Below, one piece after another: positions 1-9,674 of a stretch of 64,000 nt of DNA (the first letter of the stretch is position 1; each line of letters opens with the position of its first letter). Source of the stretch: Euglena gracilis. Its lineage: Eukaryota > Euglenida > Euglenophyceae > Euglenales. The stretch lies in the NCBI GenBank assembly GCA_039621445.1, contig CP154954.1, positions 53,642,155 through 53,706,154 of the forward strand, written 5' to 3'. The position numbers and the translations under genes were made by a program. Below the pieces are notes generated by a model. The model worked only from the letters and a program-made list of their open reading frames with translations, had not been told where the DNA came from and ran no database searches.

Positions 1-114
1 TTTTTGCCACTCCTGGTAAAAATTACTCCACTTTTTTTGGATGCCAAGGAAGTCATTTCTAAACTTTTGACCACTCCCCTGAACTGGGATAGCATCCAAG
101 AGGTCAAAGACTGA
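1..114 (+). CDS. Open fragment at the window edge, unknown product
   Basis: Frame 1 is open from the first base to a TGA at 112-114 and gives about 37 residues rich in Leu, Lys and Asp, ending NWDSIQEVKD. The composition is protein-like, but the piece is too short to assign and starts outside the window. It could be the tail of a retroelement polyprotein or of a host exon, or chance. Confidence 0.2.
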   Translation, partial: FLPLLVKITPLFLDAKEVISKLLTTPLNWDSIQEVKD

Positions 115-640
115 ACAATTTTCTCTGTAAGTTTGTTGCATTTGTGTATGTCAATAGATCTTCAGCGTTTTCAACGAACCAAGTCTAAGGTGGGGGCAGA
201 TTTTCTCATCAAGCTGAGAAGAAAGGCCAGCTGAAGTCCAGATTCGAACAATTGATGGCATTGCCGACTGCACAAGGGAATTTGTGCCCTTCTGTTTTGT
301 TGTGTAGGTCAGTGATTTGACATATTTTCAGGATGTGCAGGGTGGTTTAATGTTTCTGTCGTTACATACTCCTTACGGACCTTTGATATTCAACAGCTTG
401 GGTGGGAAAACCAGAAAAATGCTAACACAGTTGGGGGGGGGTCCCCAAGTCATTTTTTAGAGCACACAGCACCAGGGGGGCTGCAGTCAAAATGTGCAGT
501 GAAGCACTTGCCATATGAACAGGGAAAGCCCTATTTTTTGAAGTCGCCAGTTTCAGTTCAGAGTTCATCCACACAGACCTCAGTGCGATCCAAAAATAAT
601 CGCAAGCTGGTTGGTCTTCTTTCTTGGCATTGCTCCCCCC
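115..640. other. Unassigned sequence
   Basis: No convincing gene. A short open stretch near 160-228 ends in KLRRKAS and stop, but it has no clear splice sites. A G run lies at 432-439. The rest is ordinary-composition DNA in which I see no repeat or RNA gene. Confidence 0.4.
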
Positions 641-688
641 CACACACACGCACACACAAACGCACGCGCGCGCGCGCACACACACACA

Positions 689-761
<73 letters not shown>

Positions 762-766
762 CGCAC
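641..766. repeat. Compound CA/CG/CGCA microsatellite
   Basis: A (CA)n tract passes into (CG)n and then a long run of the tetramer CGCA up to about 760. All apparent proteins here (ACVRACVR on minus, THARTHAR on plus) are translations of the repeat and are not genes. Confidence 0.95.
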
Positions 767-972
767 ATTTAGGCGCAGCCAGCTAGGCTTCGTTTTAACT
801 CAGAAAATACCACTTAGTTGCATTAAGGCTTCTTGTCTGTTTCGGGATGCCCAGGCAGCCGAAGTCACCGGCCAGGGGAGGCGGTATATTATTTTGGGGT
901 ATATAATTTGGGGGATATTACTTCGGGGGGGAGTTAAATCGTTTACGACGTGTGTGCCCCACCGGGTCCCAG

Positions 973-1199
973 GAGTATTGCCAGCAGCTGCTGGTGCGGG
1001 AGACCAACGCGGTGGCGGCGGAGTGCCGACGGGACCGGCACGTCCAGGCGCAGATCGTCAGCCTGTGGTCCAACATCTTCGCCCCGCTGCTCGTGCTCGG
1101 GCCGCCGGACGGCGTGCCGTACGACATCGCGTACCTCATCGCGAAGAGCCAGCACCCACCGAAGGCCTCCTGGCCAGGGCCCGACCCCCCACGGTCCGC
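973..1199 (+). CDS. Candidate internal exon of an unrecognised GC-rich host gene
   Basis: A GC-rich block follows a plausible acceptor (cag at 970-972) and precedes a GTGAGC donor at 1200. The phase-0 reading begins EYCQQLLVRETNAVAAECRR and continues through LWSNIFAPLLVLGPP, with charged, leucine-bearing, ordinary protein composition. It lies just outside the duplicated 29 kb, so it occurs once. The exon end is phase 2 whereas the next candidate exon starts phase 0, so either this donor is wrong or an exon is missing. I do not recognise the family. Confidence 0.4.
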
Positions 1200-1882
1200 G
1201 TGAGCACTCGGCGAGAACGAAGAGGCGCTGAGGTGGCCTGAGTGACCGGAAAAGGGGTTGCGGCCACCCCATCCGGCCCTGCCCCCGGCCACCGTTCGTC
1301 CAGCTGCTCTGCAACATCGCCCACGGCCATGCGGAGCCCGGGGAGGTGTGCCTCATCCCCTCCCGGTGCTGTGCTGTGGTTCTTGTGTGATGGGTTGGGA
1401 AGCATGGTGACCCGGTGAAGCGAGTGCTGATACCCCTCCCCAGATTAAGTGAGCGTTGCCTTTGCACAGGGGGGGGGGTCCGATCATCCCCCCCCCCTGG
1501 GTGAGGGGTGGTCCAAAACACCCTCCCCCCCCCCCCTCAGGCCAAGGCGGACGTCCAGGGACCCCCATGGAACAGCAAAAAATCCCAGCGCTTCCTGGCA
1601 GATTTATGTTTGTAACATCTCTTTTTGTCAATTTGGTGAAGAAAAACCTGAAAGTGCAATCTTGAGCATTTTTGATGCCCCTCAAAAAATTTTCTTGCGT
1701 TTTGTGCGATATTTATTCCTGGGCGGGTTAACCCCCCCCCTCTGGGGAGGAGGGGTCCAGGACCACCCTCTCCCCCTCTCATTTAATACCCTGCCCCTCC
1801 CACCCCCCCTGGGCAGACAGAAAGCTCCTCAGGGAGGGATCAGGTGCGGGGCATCCACCCCGGTTCTTTCCGTCCCACACAG

Positions 1883-2029
1883 GTGGACGGGATCTACGAC
1901 CACCCGTTCTTCACGGAGTACCTGGAGGCGGAGCCGGCGGACGGGGGCCGGGCCGCGGCGTACGTCCCCCCCGAGATGCTGGCCACGTTCCTCGGCCTGG
2001 AGAACGGGCAGCTCAGCAAGCGGTGGCAG
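1883..2029 (+). CDS. Candidate exon, 49 codons, unrecognised host gene
   Basis: Acceptor cacacag before 1883 and donor (cag then gtccgc) after 2029 bound an open phase 0-0 block of 147 bases. The reading starts VDGIYDHPFFTEYLEAE and ends ENGQLSKRWQ. The GC content jumps relative to the flanks, as in the neighbouring candidate exons, so they probably belong to one plus-strand gene. The second copy has Gln for Glu at the codon after YL. No family recognised. Confidence 0.5.
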
Positions 2030-2239
2030 GTCCGCATCCTGGCCCCGCGGCCCCCCAGCCCGGCCGTCCCGGGGCCCCGCCCGGCGCCGAGCGGCGGGCC
2101 GGCCCGGAGACGCCGGGAGAATCGGGTTCTGTTTCGCAGTGGCTTGAGCGGAAAGCCCAAGAAAAGAAGGTGCATTGTGTCCACTCATATGCATCTGCAC
2201 ACATCCACGTCTGACAACCCCTCGATGATGCTCTAATCC

Positions 2240-2815
2240 GTGCATTTAAGCAGCACAGGGTTTTGTGTGCCACAGGTGCGTTCATCATGGAGTAAAAACT
2301 TTTTCCATTTCAGTAATACATTGTTTCTGTTTTTTTCTGTCATTCATATTCATGAGAACGATTTTTTTTATTACAGTCCGGACAAAAATGATGGGGGGGG
2401 GAATGACAGGGAAAATGATGGGAAAATTTCGATTTAGGAAAACCACTGATGGGAAAATTTAGAATTCACAGAAAATGGTTGTAATTTATCCCATTTGTGA
2501 TTAGAATTTTTTGACAAAAAGGCAACTCAAAATTGCCAAAAAAAAATGTCAAAATGGTCGTCTGGGTGTCTTTTTGTGATTTTTTTCCATCACAAAACAG
2601 ACCCCAAAATTGACCATATTTCTTATCCCCAACTTATGTGTGTAAAATTTGGCCACCCCGTGAACGTGCCCAAAGAGTGTAAAAAGGGTACAGGGGAAAA
2701 AAATATGGGACGTTTCTGATACCAGCATATCAGTTTTGTTTCCCGTCATTTTTATCCGGACTGTGCTCAAAGCAAAAAAATAATCAGCCATCAGCAGCGA
2801 ACACCAAGCTAGTTT
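2240..2815. other. AT-rich intron or spacer
   Basis: Low-complexity sequence with T and A runs and repeated gggaaaat words (2400-2465). No coding signal. A short stretch near 2606-2665 is arranged differently in the second copy (about 31741-31775), where a ccacccc word has moved and some 23 bases are missing. Confidence 0.5.
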
Positions 2816-3096
2816 TCAATTCTTCAGGAGGAACAGATTTGTTGGGACGCCTCCCGAAAGAGCATTATTTTTTCGAGGATTTCTTTTGGGCTGGGGTAAT
2901 TGCAACGAATTAACAGCATTAACAGCATTGTGCATACTGAGGGCGCTTTTCTGGGGGTGGCACTGGGAGATCCATGAGCGATACATGAGTGACGTGTGCA
3001 TAGATATATTCCGTTCGCTAAAAGAAAAAGCGGGCCGCAGACAAACAAGTGCCCCCCCCCCCACCTCTGCCCCACCTCTGCGTTCCGTGTCCCGAG

Positions 3097-3229
3097 TGTG
3101 GGCGGCCGTGCGTCGCGACTTCGCCCCACTGTGTGCTGGACGAGGCGCCCAACACGCTGCAGCAGAAGAAGAACCTGGTGGAGGGGCTGCGCGCGCTGGG
3201 CAGCCGGGACGACATCCTCGTGAAGGGCA
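3097..3229 (+). CDS. Candidate exon with Cys cluster, unrecognised host gene
   Basis: The open reading starts CGRPCVATSPHC and passes through LDEAPNTLQQKKNLVEGL to DDILVKG. It is GC rich against an AT-rich background. The acceptor is weak (cccgag before 3097). Donors at 3220 (phase 0) or 3230 (phase 1) are possible, and the latter fits the phase of the next exon. The CPEC/CGRPC pattern could hint at a zinc-binding segment, but part of it lies upstream of the proposed acceptor. Confidence 0.4.
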
Positions 3230-3528
3230 GTGCCCACGCCCCGCCAGGGAGGGGGCTTCCCCCCGTGCATGCGGTGGCCAAGGCGGGAGAAGGCTGTTTG
3301 GGGTCATTTTTTTCGTGGTAATTTTTGTGGTTCATCCTACCTCACCACCAGAGATTCAGAGGGCATTTGGATTTGTCCAGAGGTTTTTCTCAGGCCCCAG
3401 GGGGTTTCATCCCAAGACCTTCGGGGTGATATATTTTTGAGGTGAATTTTTCAAAGGAAAAACTTTTTAATTTTGAGGTCCCCCCAAGTGTCACCAATTG
3501 ATGCAATCCTTGAATTCATCTCTTGCAG

Positions 3529-3726
3529 ACGTGATGTTTGCGTCCATCCAACACATACGCGCGCGCACGCACGCACGCACGTACGCACGCACGCGCGCGC
3601 GCACGCACGTACACACGCACGCACGCACACGCCTGCGCACGGCGGAGTGTGCTGCCATGCGGGCCGATCTTCTCGAAATCTATGATCGGCTATACCCCAC
3701 CAAGCGGAGGGCTCTGGATGCTTGAA
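3529..3726 (+). CDS. Candidate last exon, interrupted by a microsatellite
   Basis: A good acceptor (ctcttgcag) precedes 3529. The phase-1 reading gives VMFASIQHIRA, then a repeat-encoded THART stretch, then AECAAMRADLLEIYDRLYPT and a TGA after RRALDA. Either the microsatellite is translated or it sits in a small intron between the two protein-like parts. With the preceding exons this would form the 3' end of a plus-strand host gene of unknown function. Confidence 0.4.
3549..3640. repeat. CG/CGCA/CGTA microsatellite
   Basis: Alternating CG, CGCA and CGTA units. It is similar in type to the tract at 641-766 and lies within the candidate last exon or an intron of it. Confidence 0.9.
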
Positions 3727-3779
3727 CCTACCTTGCCACATGCAACCAGAGCCCTTGTGCAGTCGTCTTATTACTCTTA

Positions 3780-4594
3780 GATTACTGTAGAAACGTTGTA
3801 AATCAGAGAATTTTTCGCAAGCGAACTGACCGCAGTCCTCAGTTTTTCTTTTGTATCTCGCGTTTTCAGACCTTCCTCTGGGGGGAGGCCGGAAAGTCCT
3901 AAAATTTCAGAAAGTGATGCACCGTTAGTTCAGCCAATTATAGGGGGGAAGAATGCATAACGCATAATCTGATAATCTCGCATAATTTTCGACGTCAAAA
4001 AAAATTGCCCCTAAACCCCTTCACCAAGCCTCCTCCCAGGGCTATTTTTTGGAAGCACGTATTGCTAAAATGGCCCAAATATAACACAGCGGCCAAAAAT
4101 AAGGAAATATGCGGTTTTCCATTGTGTGGTTATTATACATGGAGATTTACCGGCCTGAAATGCTTTGAATTTTTTGACCCCTTTGGAGGTGGGAAATAGC
4201 TTTAAATGACAACATTGTTAAAATTGATCGAAAATGGCTTAAACCGATAGAAGTGATGTATAAATTGGAAAGCTGCAAGTGTTAGGTGCTTTAACCCCCA
4301 TCCCAAATGACCCCCCCCCCAAATGACACCCCCCAAAATAACACACCCCCCCTCGGGGGCCGATTTCGAGCGCCAAAATAACACACCCCTGTTTTCCTTT
4401 GGTTTTCCATGTAAAAACAACACCCCCCCAAAAACACCCCCCCCCCGGGTGCCCAAATAACACACCGGGGGGTGTTATTTGGGGGGATTTTTAGTTTATA
4501 AAGTTCGCTTTGGTTGCTTCAGGAGTGGGGGGAGGACTGGCTGGTTTATGGGAAGGGGGGGAAATGATCGTGGCTGTTTAATAGCATTATTATC
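3780..4594. other. Noncoding spacer with C/G homopolymers and a perfect palindrome
   Basis: No gene seen. 4300-4450 is built of aaataacaccccc-like words with C runs of 6-10. Arms 4452-4463 and 4472-4483 are 12-base perfect inverted repeats (cccaaataacac / gtgttatttggg) with an 8-base centre, able to form a hairpin or cruciform. C-run lengths differ between the two copies. Confidence 0.6.
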
Positions 4595-4754
4595 GTACTC
4601 CCTCGAGGCAAGCCGACCAGGGAGGAAGGGACACCGAGGGCGAAGCACACAGACCTTGTGAGGCCATGCCTTGCTCGCCGGCGGTGTTGTTTGGATTGTT
4701 TGGGTGCGTTGGGTTAGGAGTCCCTGCTTAGTGCCGCCTCGCCGGAGTTGGCTG
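4595..4754. repeat. Left terminal inverted repeat of DIRS element a
   Basis: Begins gtactccctcgaggcaagcc. The outer ~65 bases are complementary to the first part of the internal region at 4886-4953. The inner ~100 bases are complementary to the right terminus at 8961-9063. Confidence 0.85.
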
Positions 4755-4860
4755 ACGATGCTGCTCCGACTTGGCGGCGTGGCTTCTTGTCCCTGGGGGG
4801 TGTCCCCCCCCTCCCCCCCCCCTGGCCCCCACTCTCTGACCGAGGGCTTTTGAACACAAA

Positions 4861-6189
4861 TTATCTTTTACGGGTGGGGGGGTCGGGCTCACAAGGTCTG
4901 TGTGCTTCGCCCTCGGTGTCCCTTCCTCCCTGGTCGGCTTGCCTCGAGGGAGTTCGAGACACCTCGGGCTCCGCACTTTGCCCTTGTGAGGCCAGATTGT
5001 GCACTGAAATTAGGGGGGCCAGGGCATTTTCCATGGCACCTTGGGCACCAAGTCTTTGATAATGGGCTGTAAAAGCCTCCACCCCCTTCCACTGGCCAAT
5101 TTCGCAAACTTCTTGGGCAGAAAGGCCCAATTTTTTGAGTAAACCAACTCCTGCTCCTCTGGTGGAGTGGGCCCCCCACACCTGGGGGGTCACCCCATGC
5201 TTGGCCAAGAAATCTTTTGTGATAGAAGCAATGGTGTCTGCACTTATGGCCCTGAAGGGGGGTTTTAATGAAATCAGAAGGGGGCCCCCAGGTCTGACGA
5301 ATAAACGTGTAGCAGCCACATAGCACATCATTAAATGAAATGGACTTATTTGGGGACATTGGGGAATGGACACCACCCGTTCCCATTTGTGAAATTTTTG
5401 TCCTTTACGCTTAATCTTGATGTAGGGTGCCCTACCCAAAACACTGGTGGTTCGTTTGACTTGTGCCAAATCTGAGGATCGATATAAACAGAGGATGCGT
5501 GAACAAAAAATCAGTTGTGTACGCAATGTACAAATATCAGTGGGCATAGGCGCCTTTGCCAGCCCCAGGAGGATTGGGAGGGGATCCCAAAATGCCCCAT
5601 ACTTCTCCAAGTTTTGGTTCCAAAGCCTCTTGTAGGGGGTTAACAGAGTGTGGAATCTCAGCCCACCAAACCCAGGAATCAAAAGCATTGCACTATAGGC
5701 ATTACGGGCTTGGGCCTTGGAAAATTGGAATAATTGAATTAAAGCGTCAGCCACCTGGTCTGTGGTGGCTTCAGGGGGGGGCACCCCCATTTGTTCCAAA
5801 ATTACCCACAGAAGTGCAAAGGCACTCTGATAACGCTTTAAACTGGGGTTTCTCCCCAGGAAATCTTCAATGGTTTTAACCTGAATTTGTTTCCCTTCCA
5901 AAATTTGCCTGAGCAAATCATGCAAAGGAGGGGCCACCTGGGGGGTGGCATTTGTTCCCCCTTGCAATTGGTGAACATGCCCTTGTAGGGGGTGATTTTC
6001 AGGCAGGGGGTCCCTGGAACTTTCATTTTTATTAATTGGGGCCACCAGGTGGCTGAATCCCAGTAGGGGGTGACCATCAAAACTTTGGTCTGGGGAAACA
6101 TTTTCAACCTGGGTAAAATTTTTTGAATTATTGACCAGGGGGGGTTTGCATAAAGATCCCCCATGCTGTCCAGTGGACATTGAATGCAT
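4861..6189 (-). CDS. Tyrosine recombinase (YR) of DIRS element a, 442 aa
   Basis: Site-specific recombinase that would integrate the circular DNA copy. Catalytic residues of the tyrosine recombinase family are visible: Arg237 in CLYRSSD, His341-Ser-Thr-Arg344, Trp367 in IGQWKG and the nucleophile Tyr377 in FTAHYQRL. Residues 100-210 form the helical N-terminal DNA-binding part (IEDFLGRNPSLKRYQSAFAL and following). Residues ~395-442 (SAEPEVSRTPSRQ) come from the internal complementary region, so the gene runs into the element's end structure. The first ~60 codons overlap the methyltransferase-like domain in another frame. The exact start is uncertain. It ends at a TAA and looks intact. Confidence 0.9.
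   Translation of the reverse strand: MHSMSTGQHGGSLCKPPLVNNSKNFTQVENVSPDQSFDGHPLLGFSHLVAPINKNESSRDPLPENHPLQGHVHQLQGGTNATPQVAPPLHDLLRQILEGKQIQVKTIEDFLGRNPSLKRYQSAFALLWVILEQMGVPPPEATTDQVADALIQLFQFSKAQARNAYSAMLLIPGFGGLRFHTLLTPYKRLWNQNLEKYGAFWDPLPILLGLAKAPMPTDICTLRTQLIFCSRILCLYRSSDLAQVKRTTSVLGRAPYIKIKRKGQKFHKWERVVSIPQCPQISPFHLMMCYVAATRLFVRPGGPLLISLKPPFRAISADTIASITKDFLAKHGVTPQVWGAHSTRGAGVGLLKKLGLSAQEVCEIGQWKGVEAFTAHYQRLGAQGAMENALAPLISVHNLASQGQSAEPEVSRTPSRQADQGGRDTEGEAHRPCEPDPPTRKR
4886..4993. repeat. Internal complementary region of DIRS element a
   Basis: Two abutting parts: gcttcgccctcggtgtccc through cctcgagggag pairs with the left outer end, and gacacctcgggctccgcac through ttgtgaggcc pairs with the right outer end. 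In DIRS elements this region templates joining of the ends into a circle. It also encodes the C-terminal tail of the recombinase reading frame. Confidence 0.85.
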
Positions 6190-6285
6190 TTACTGCTGTT
6201 GCTTCCCAGTGGGGCCACCTGGCCACAAATTTGGGCAGTTTTTTGTTGCCTGGGGAGGAAAATAAATCTGTTTCCAGATTTGTGA
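5990..6285 (-). CDS. DNA adenine methyltransferase-like domain of DIRS element a
   Basis: Reads ETDLFSSPGNKKLPKFVARW, then DLYANPPWSIIQKILPRL, then VLMVTPYWDSATWWPQL. NPPW corresponds to the catalytic (D/N)PP(Y/F/W) motif of N6-adenine methyltransferases. This domain follows RNase H in known DIRS elements, where its role is unclear. Frameshifts inside it differ between the two assembled copies (a base changed at 6181 and a T at 6282), so parts lie in different frames in each. Confidence 0.75.
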
Positions 6286-6700
6286 AATCTTTGAACTGTT
6301 GTCTCAGCCATTGAAAAAGTTGGGGGTCTAAAGAATAATCCCCCCTGTCCATTTCCCACCTGCTGATGGGGTCTGCTAGGCATTCCTTTGAAGGCACCCA
6401 GTTGACTTGGAGGTTTACTTGGTGCTCCATGCACCACTTGAAAAATGGTCTTAGCATTTTGTTGAAGGGGTCCTTTCTGCCCCCACCTTTTGTTAGGTAA
6501 AAATAAATTACCTGGTTGTCCACTGACAAGGAAACGGTTTCTCCAGGTTTGCTCAAACTTTTCACAGTGCTGATTGCTGCACTGAGCTCCTTTACATTGA
6601 TGTGCAAAATGGAGTCTTTTCTCCAAAATTCCTGCACAATTTCTCCTGTGTGGATGTCTAGCCCCCCCCAGGCATGGGTGCTGCTGTCTGAGTGCAACAT
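6266..6700 (-). CDS. RNase H domain of DIRS element a
   Basis: Removes the RNA template after reverse transcription. Acidic residues expected for RNase H are visible: LHSDSSTHAWGG, INVKELSAA, LSVDNQV and LADPISRWE. A C-run length difference near 6725-6735 separates it from the RT frame in this copy; in the second copy the two are continuous. Confidence 0.85.
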
Positions 6701-6724
6701 TCTGGTTGCATTTTGGGGGAAGGG

Positions 6725-7690
6725 TCTGCCCCCCCCAGGTGTCTAGCAGAATTTTTATTTCCCTTAATTGGGCTTTGATTTCCTGGGAAATGGGGTGTTT
6801 TGAGTCCCAGGGGGCTGTGGACTTTGCCACCAGAAAATTTGCCAGGGTGTCTGGAAAAGCCCTTAAAAAGGGCAGGGCCATTAAATTGCATCTTATTTGG
6901 CCCAGAATGGCAGCCAACTGCCTTTTTGACATGTAATCTTTTTTCACGATTTTTCCCAGCTCCTTTTTTATGGTTTTGACTTTCTGGGGGGGCACCTGTA
7001 GCTTTCCTTCCTGGAAGTTTAGTTGAAAACCCAGATGGGTTACCACTTGGGTGGGCTGGAGGGTGGACTTTTTTATATTGATTTTGAACCCAGAATCCAG
7101 CAAATCTTTGACAACTCTGTCCAGGTGATTTTGCAATGTGTTTTGGGTGGGGGCCACCAGCAAAATGTCGTCCAGGTAAATATACACCTGGATGCCCCTT
7201 TTTCTCCACAGCTTTTCGAATGTTTTCATCACCGACATGAAGATTTGGGGCATTATATTTAGCCCAAAGCAGCCTGTTTGAAATTCCCAGGTCTGCCCCC
7301 CCACCTGATGCCTTAAAAATGGCCTTAGGCCTGGACTTACTGGAATATGAAAATAGGCATCCTTTAGGTCTATTTTGGCTGCCCAGTGGCCTTTTTCCAA
7401 AACTGGAAAAATGTGCTGGATGTGATCCAGCCTGAAAGGTTTTACTTGAAACTGCAGATTTATTTCTCTGCAGTCGCTGATCATTCTCCACTTGGTTGTT
7501 CCCCCTTCTGGTTTTGAAATTAAAAACCATGGGATCAAATGTTGGGTTTTTGAATCCCAAACCCGTTTCACTGCCCCAGTTTTTTCGTAATCCAGTAGGA
7601 TTTTTTCTGCCTGGTTCAGGTCCAGATTGGCTCTGGGTTTTGGGTGGGTGGACAATTTTGGGGGATTTACCCAGGGGGGTTGAATTCCAT
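6725..7690 (-). CDS. Reverse transcriptase domain of DIRS element a
   Basis: RT motifs in order: LIPWFLISKPEGG, KWRMISDCREIN, WAAKIDLKDAYFHIPV, FGLNIMPQIF, and the active site YLDD at 7167-7178 followed by VTHLGFQL and MSKRQLAAILG. This matches the DIRS/Ngaro class of RT. In this copy the frame changes relative to gag near 7745, where the two copies differ by several bases, and again near 6730. Confidence 0.9.
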
Positions 7691-7738
7691 TTTTGATTAG
7701 TTGACATGTTGCTGGGGTGGCATTTTTTGACCACCATT

Positions 7739-8861
7739 TTAGATTTTTGTGAAGTCTCTGGACAGTGGGGTGTCTCCCCATTTTTCCTCCATGGAATTTA
7801 TTTTCCCAATTAGATGATTTTTGGGTTGCTGGGTGGGGGGTGTTGGACATTGCACCCCTGGTGCCACTAGGGATTGAGCATTCTCTGAAGGTGGCTGGGG
7901 GGGTGTGCATGCTTTGCTCACAGACTCTCTGATCCTCCACTTTGTCATTGGCGTTGTCGATTGACATACCATAGGGGCCCCATCTTGGGTCTCCCCCTTG
8001 TTTTGGTTTGCCCCTGCCATGGGCATTGATAAGGAATATTGAGAGGGGGTTGCCCCCTTGTCCTCTATTGCCCCTTTGGGGGCATCCTCCTGGGGCTGCC
8101 ACCGTACATTGAAACCCCCTGCTGGGGGACAGCCTTTTAGCTTCTGGGGTTTTTCCCCTTCTGATAATTGATGGCCCCAGTGGCCTTTAATTTGTTGTGG
8201 ATGGTGTTGAGCCCAATAAGAATGACAATGGCCCCAGTGGCCTTGATGATAATTCTGGGCCCACTGGCCTTCTTGATGTCCCCATTGACTTCTCTTTGAT
8301 CTTGGGCGCCATGCCCATTGAAAATCTTGGGGGGCCTCTGGGGGCCAATCCTTTTCCCCTGATGGGGTTTTTGATGAAGAAATGATTGGGGGGGTGATGT
8401 GGACCTGTCCTGCCCCTGCCACTGGGCATTTGTTTGTGGAATCGGCCACCCTGGCCTTGGTAATGTTGGCCACCCTGGCCTTTGTTCCATCGGCCACCAT
8501 GGCCTTTGCTGTTTTGGCCGCCATGGCCCAGCTTGAACAAGGTATTGGTGTAACTGTGATTTGGGCCTCCATGGCCCTTGCCGTTTGACAGCTGCCTTGG
8601 CTTTGGTGTCCTTCGGGTTTTTCTGACCACTGTCTGCCAAATTCTGTGGCTGTCACTGGGTGGTTTTTCAGAAACTTTTTCTGGGGGGGGAGGGACAGCC
8701 ACGGATCGCCACGGTTGTACCGCGCCGTCAGGTCGTCCAGCTGTGGCTGCAGCCAGTTCTTGTTGTTCAGCGACGCTCTTCTTCGTGTTGACAATTGCAT
8801 TTCTCATTGAAGTCTTGAATATGTCAACAAAATTGGATTCAATATTCTCCACGAGTGTCAC
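7739..8861 (-). CDS. Gag-like protein of DIRS element a
   Basis: Starts MTLVENIESNFVDIFK. The N-terminal segment with AVQPWRSVAVPPPPEK and WQTVVRKTRR is also found in element b, which shows it is the coding frame. About residues 95-145 hold repeated GHGG/GQGG units spaced 6-12 residues apart. No CCHC knuckle is seen. A shift to a second frame is needed to reach RT (NPPKLSTHPKPRANLDLNQA). The function is inferred from position and low complexity. Confidence 0.65.
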
Positions 8862-8960
8862 CTTCCGGATAATTCGATTGGTTCAATTCTTTGAAATTCA
8901 ACAAGCAGCTTCTTTGAATTGAAGTTCCTTTCTTCTGGGTTGTCGAAGGGCAAATTAAGA

Positions 8961-9090
8961 ATCAGCCAACTCCGGCGAAAAAAAGGCACTAAGCAGAGAC
9001 TCCTAACCCAACGCACCCAAACAATCCAAACAACACCGCCGGCGAGCAAGGCATGGCCTCACAAGGGCAAAGTGCGGAGCCGGAGGTGTC
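8961..9090. repeat. Right terminal inverted repeat of DIRS element a
   Basis: gccaactccggcg onward is the complement of the left terminus core. The outer bases (gcaaagtgcggagccggaggt) are complementary to the right half of the internal region at 4966-4993. Confidence 0.85.
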
Positions 9091-9240
9091 TAAACGTACC
9101 GCAGGAATCGGGTGGGGTGTGTCTTCTGTTCCGGTGGAGGATTATGCGCTCTTTTTTTAAATAAACCCCCGAAGGACACCTCGGGCTCCGCACTTTGCCA
9201 TTGTGAGGCCCTGCCTTGCTTCAGCAAGGCATGGCCTCTC
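9091..9240. other. Short spacer with a DIRS end remnant
   Basis: 9091-9174 is unassigned. 9175-9237 repeats the right half of a DIRS internal complementary region (gacacctcgggctccgcac) and carries a small palindrome gccttgcttcagcaaggc, directly before the next element. Confidence 0.55.
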
Positions 9241-9529
9241 GTACTCCCTCGAGGAAAACCGACAAGGGAGGAAGGGGCACCGAGGGCGAAGCACAAAGAC
9301 CTTGTGAGGCCATGCCCTGCTCGCTGGCGGTGCTGTGTGGATTGTTTTCTGCGCTGGGTTAGGAGTCCCTGCTTAGTGCCGCCTCGCCGGAGTTGGCTGA
9401 CGGTGTGGCTCCGACGTGGCGACGTGGCTTCTTGCCCCGGGGGGGGTCCCCCCTCTGCCCCCCTGGCCCCCATTTTCTGCTGACCGCGGGCTTTCGAAGA
9501 CAAATTTTCTTTTACGGGTGGGGGGGTCG

Positions 9530-9640
9530 GGCTCACAAGGTCTTTGTGCTTCGCCCTCGGTGTCCCTTCCGCCCTTGTCGGTTTTCCTCGAGGGAGTACG
9601 AGGCACCTCCGGCTCCGCACTTTGCCCTTGTGAAGCCTGA
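9530..9640. repeat. Internal complementary region of DIRS element b
   Basis: gcttcgccctcggtgtccc followed by cctcgagggagtacgaggcac and gctccgcactttgccc: complements of the left and right outer ends joined head to head, as in element a. Confidence 0.75.
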
Positions 9641-9674
9641 TTGTGCACAGAAATTATGGGGGCCAGGGCATTTT

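Larger units (their letters stand above)
4595..9090 (-). mobile_element. DIRS-type tyrosine-recombinase retrotransposon, element a
   Basis: About 4.5 kb, minus strand, order Gag, RT, RNase H, methyltransferase-like domain, tyrosine recombinase (YR). Ends are inverted repeats: the core (gaggccatgccttgctcgcc onward) at 4652-4754 is complementary to 8961-9063. An internal complementary region at 4886-4993 joins the complement of the left outer end to the complement of the right outer end. That end plan is the hallmark of DIRS elements, which integrate a circle by recombinase rather than by a DDE integrase. It is the best preserved of three head-to-tail relatives. Frameshifts differ between the two assembled copies, so the element may be more intact than either copy suggests. 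Confidence 0.93.

Noticed and set aside
422-786. Overlapping ORFs of Arg/Cys/Val or Thr/His/Ala/Arg repeats
   Set aside because: They are translations of the CA/CGCA microsatellite in different frames, with no non-repeat protein signal.
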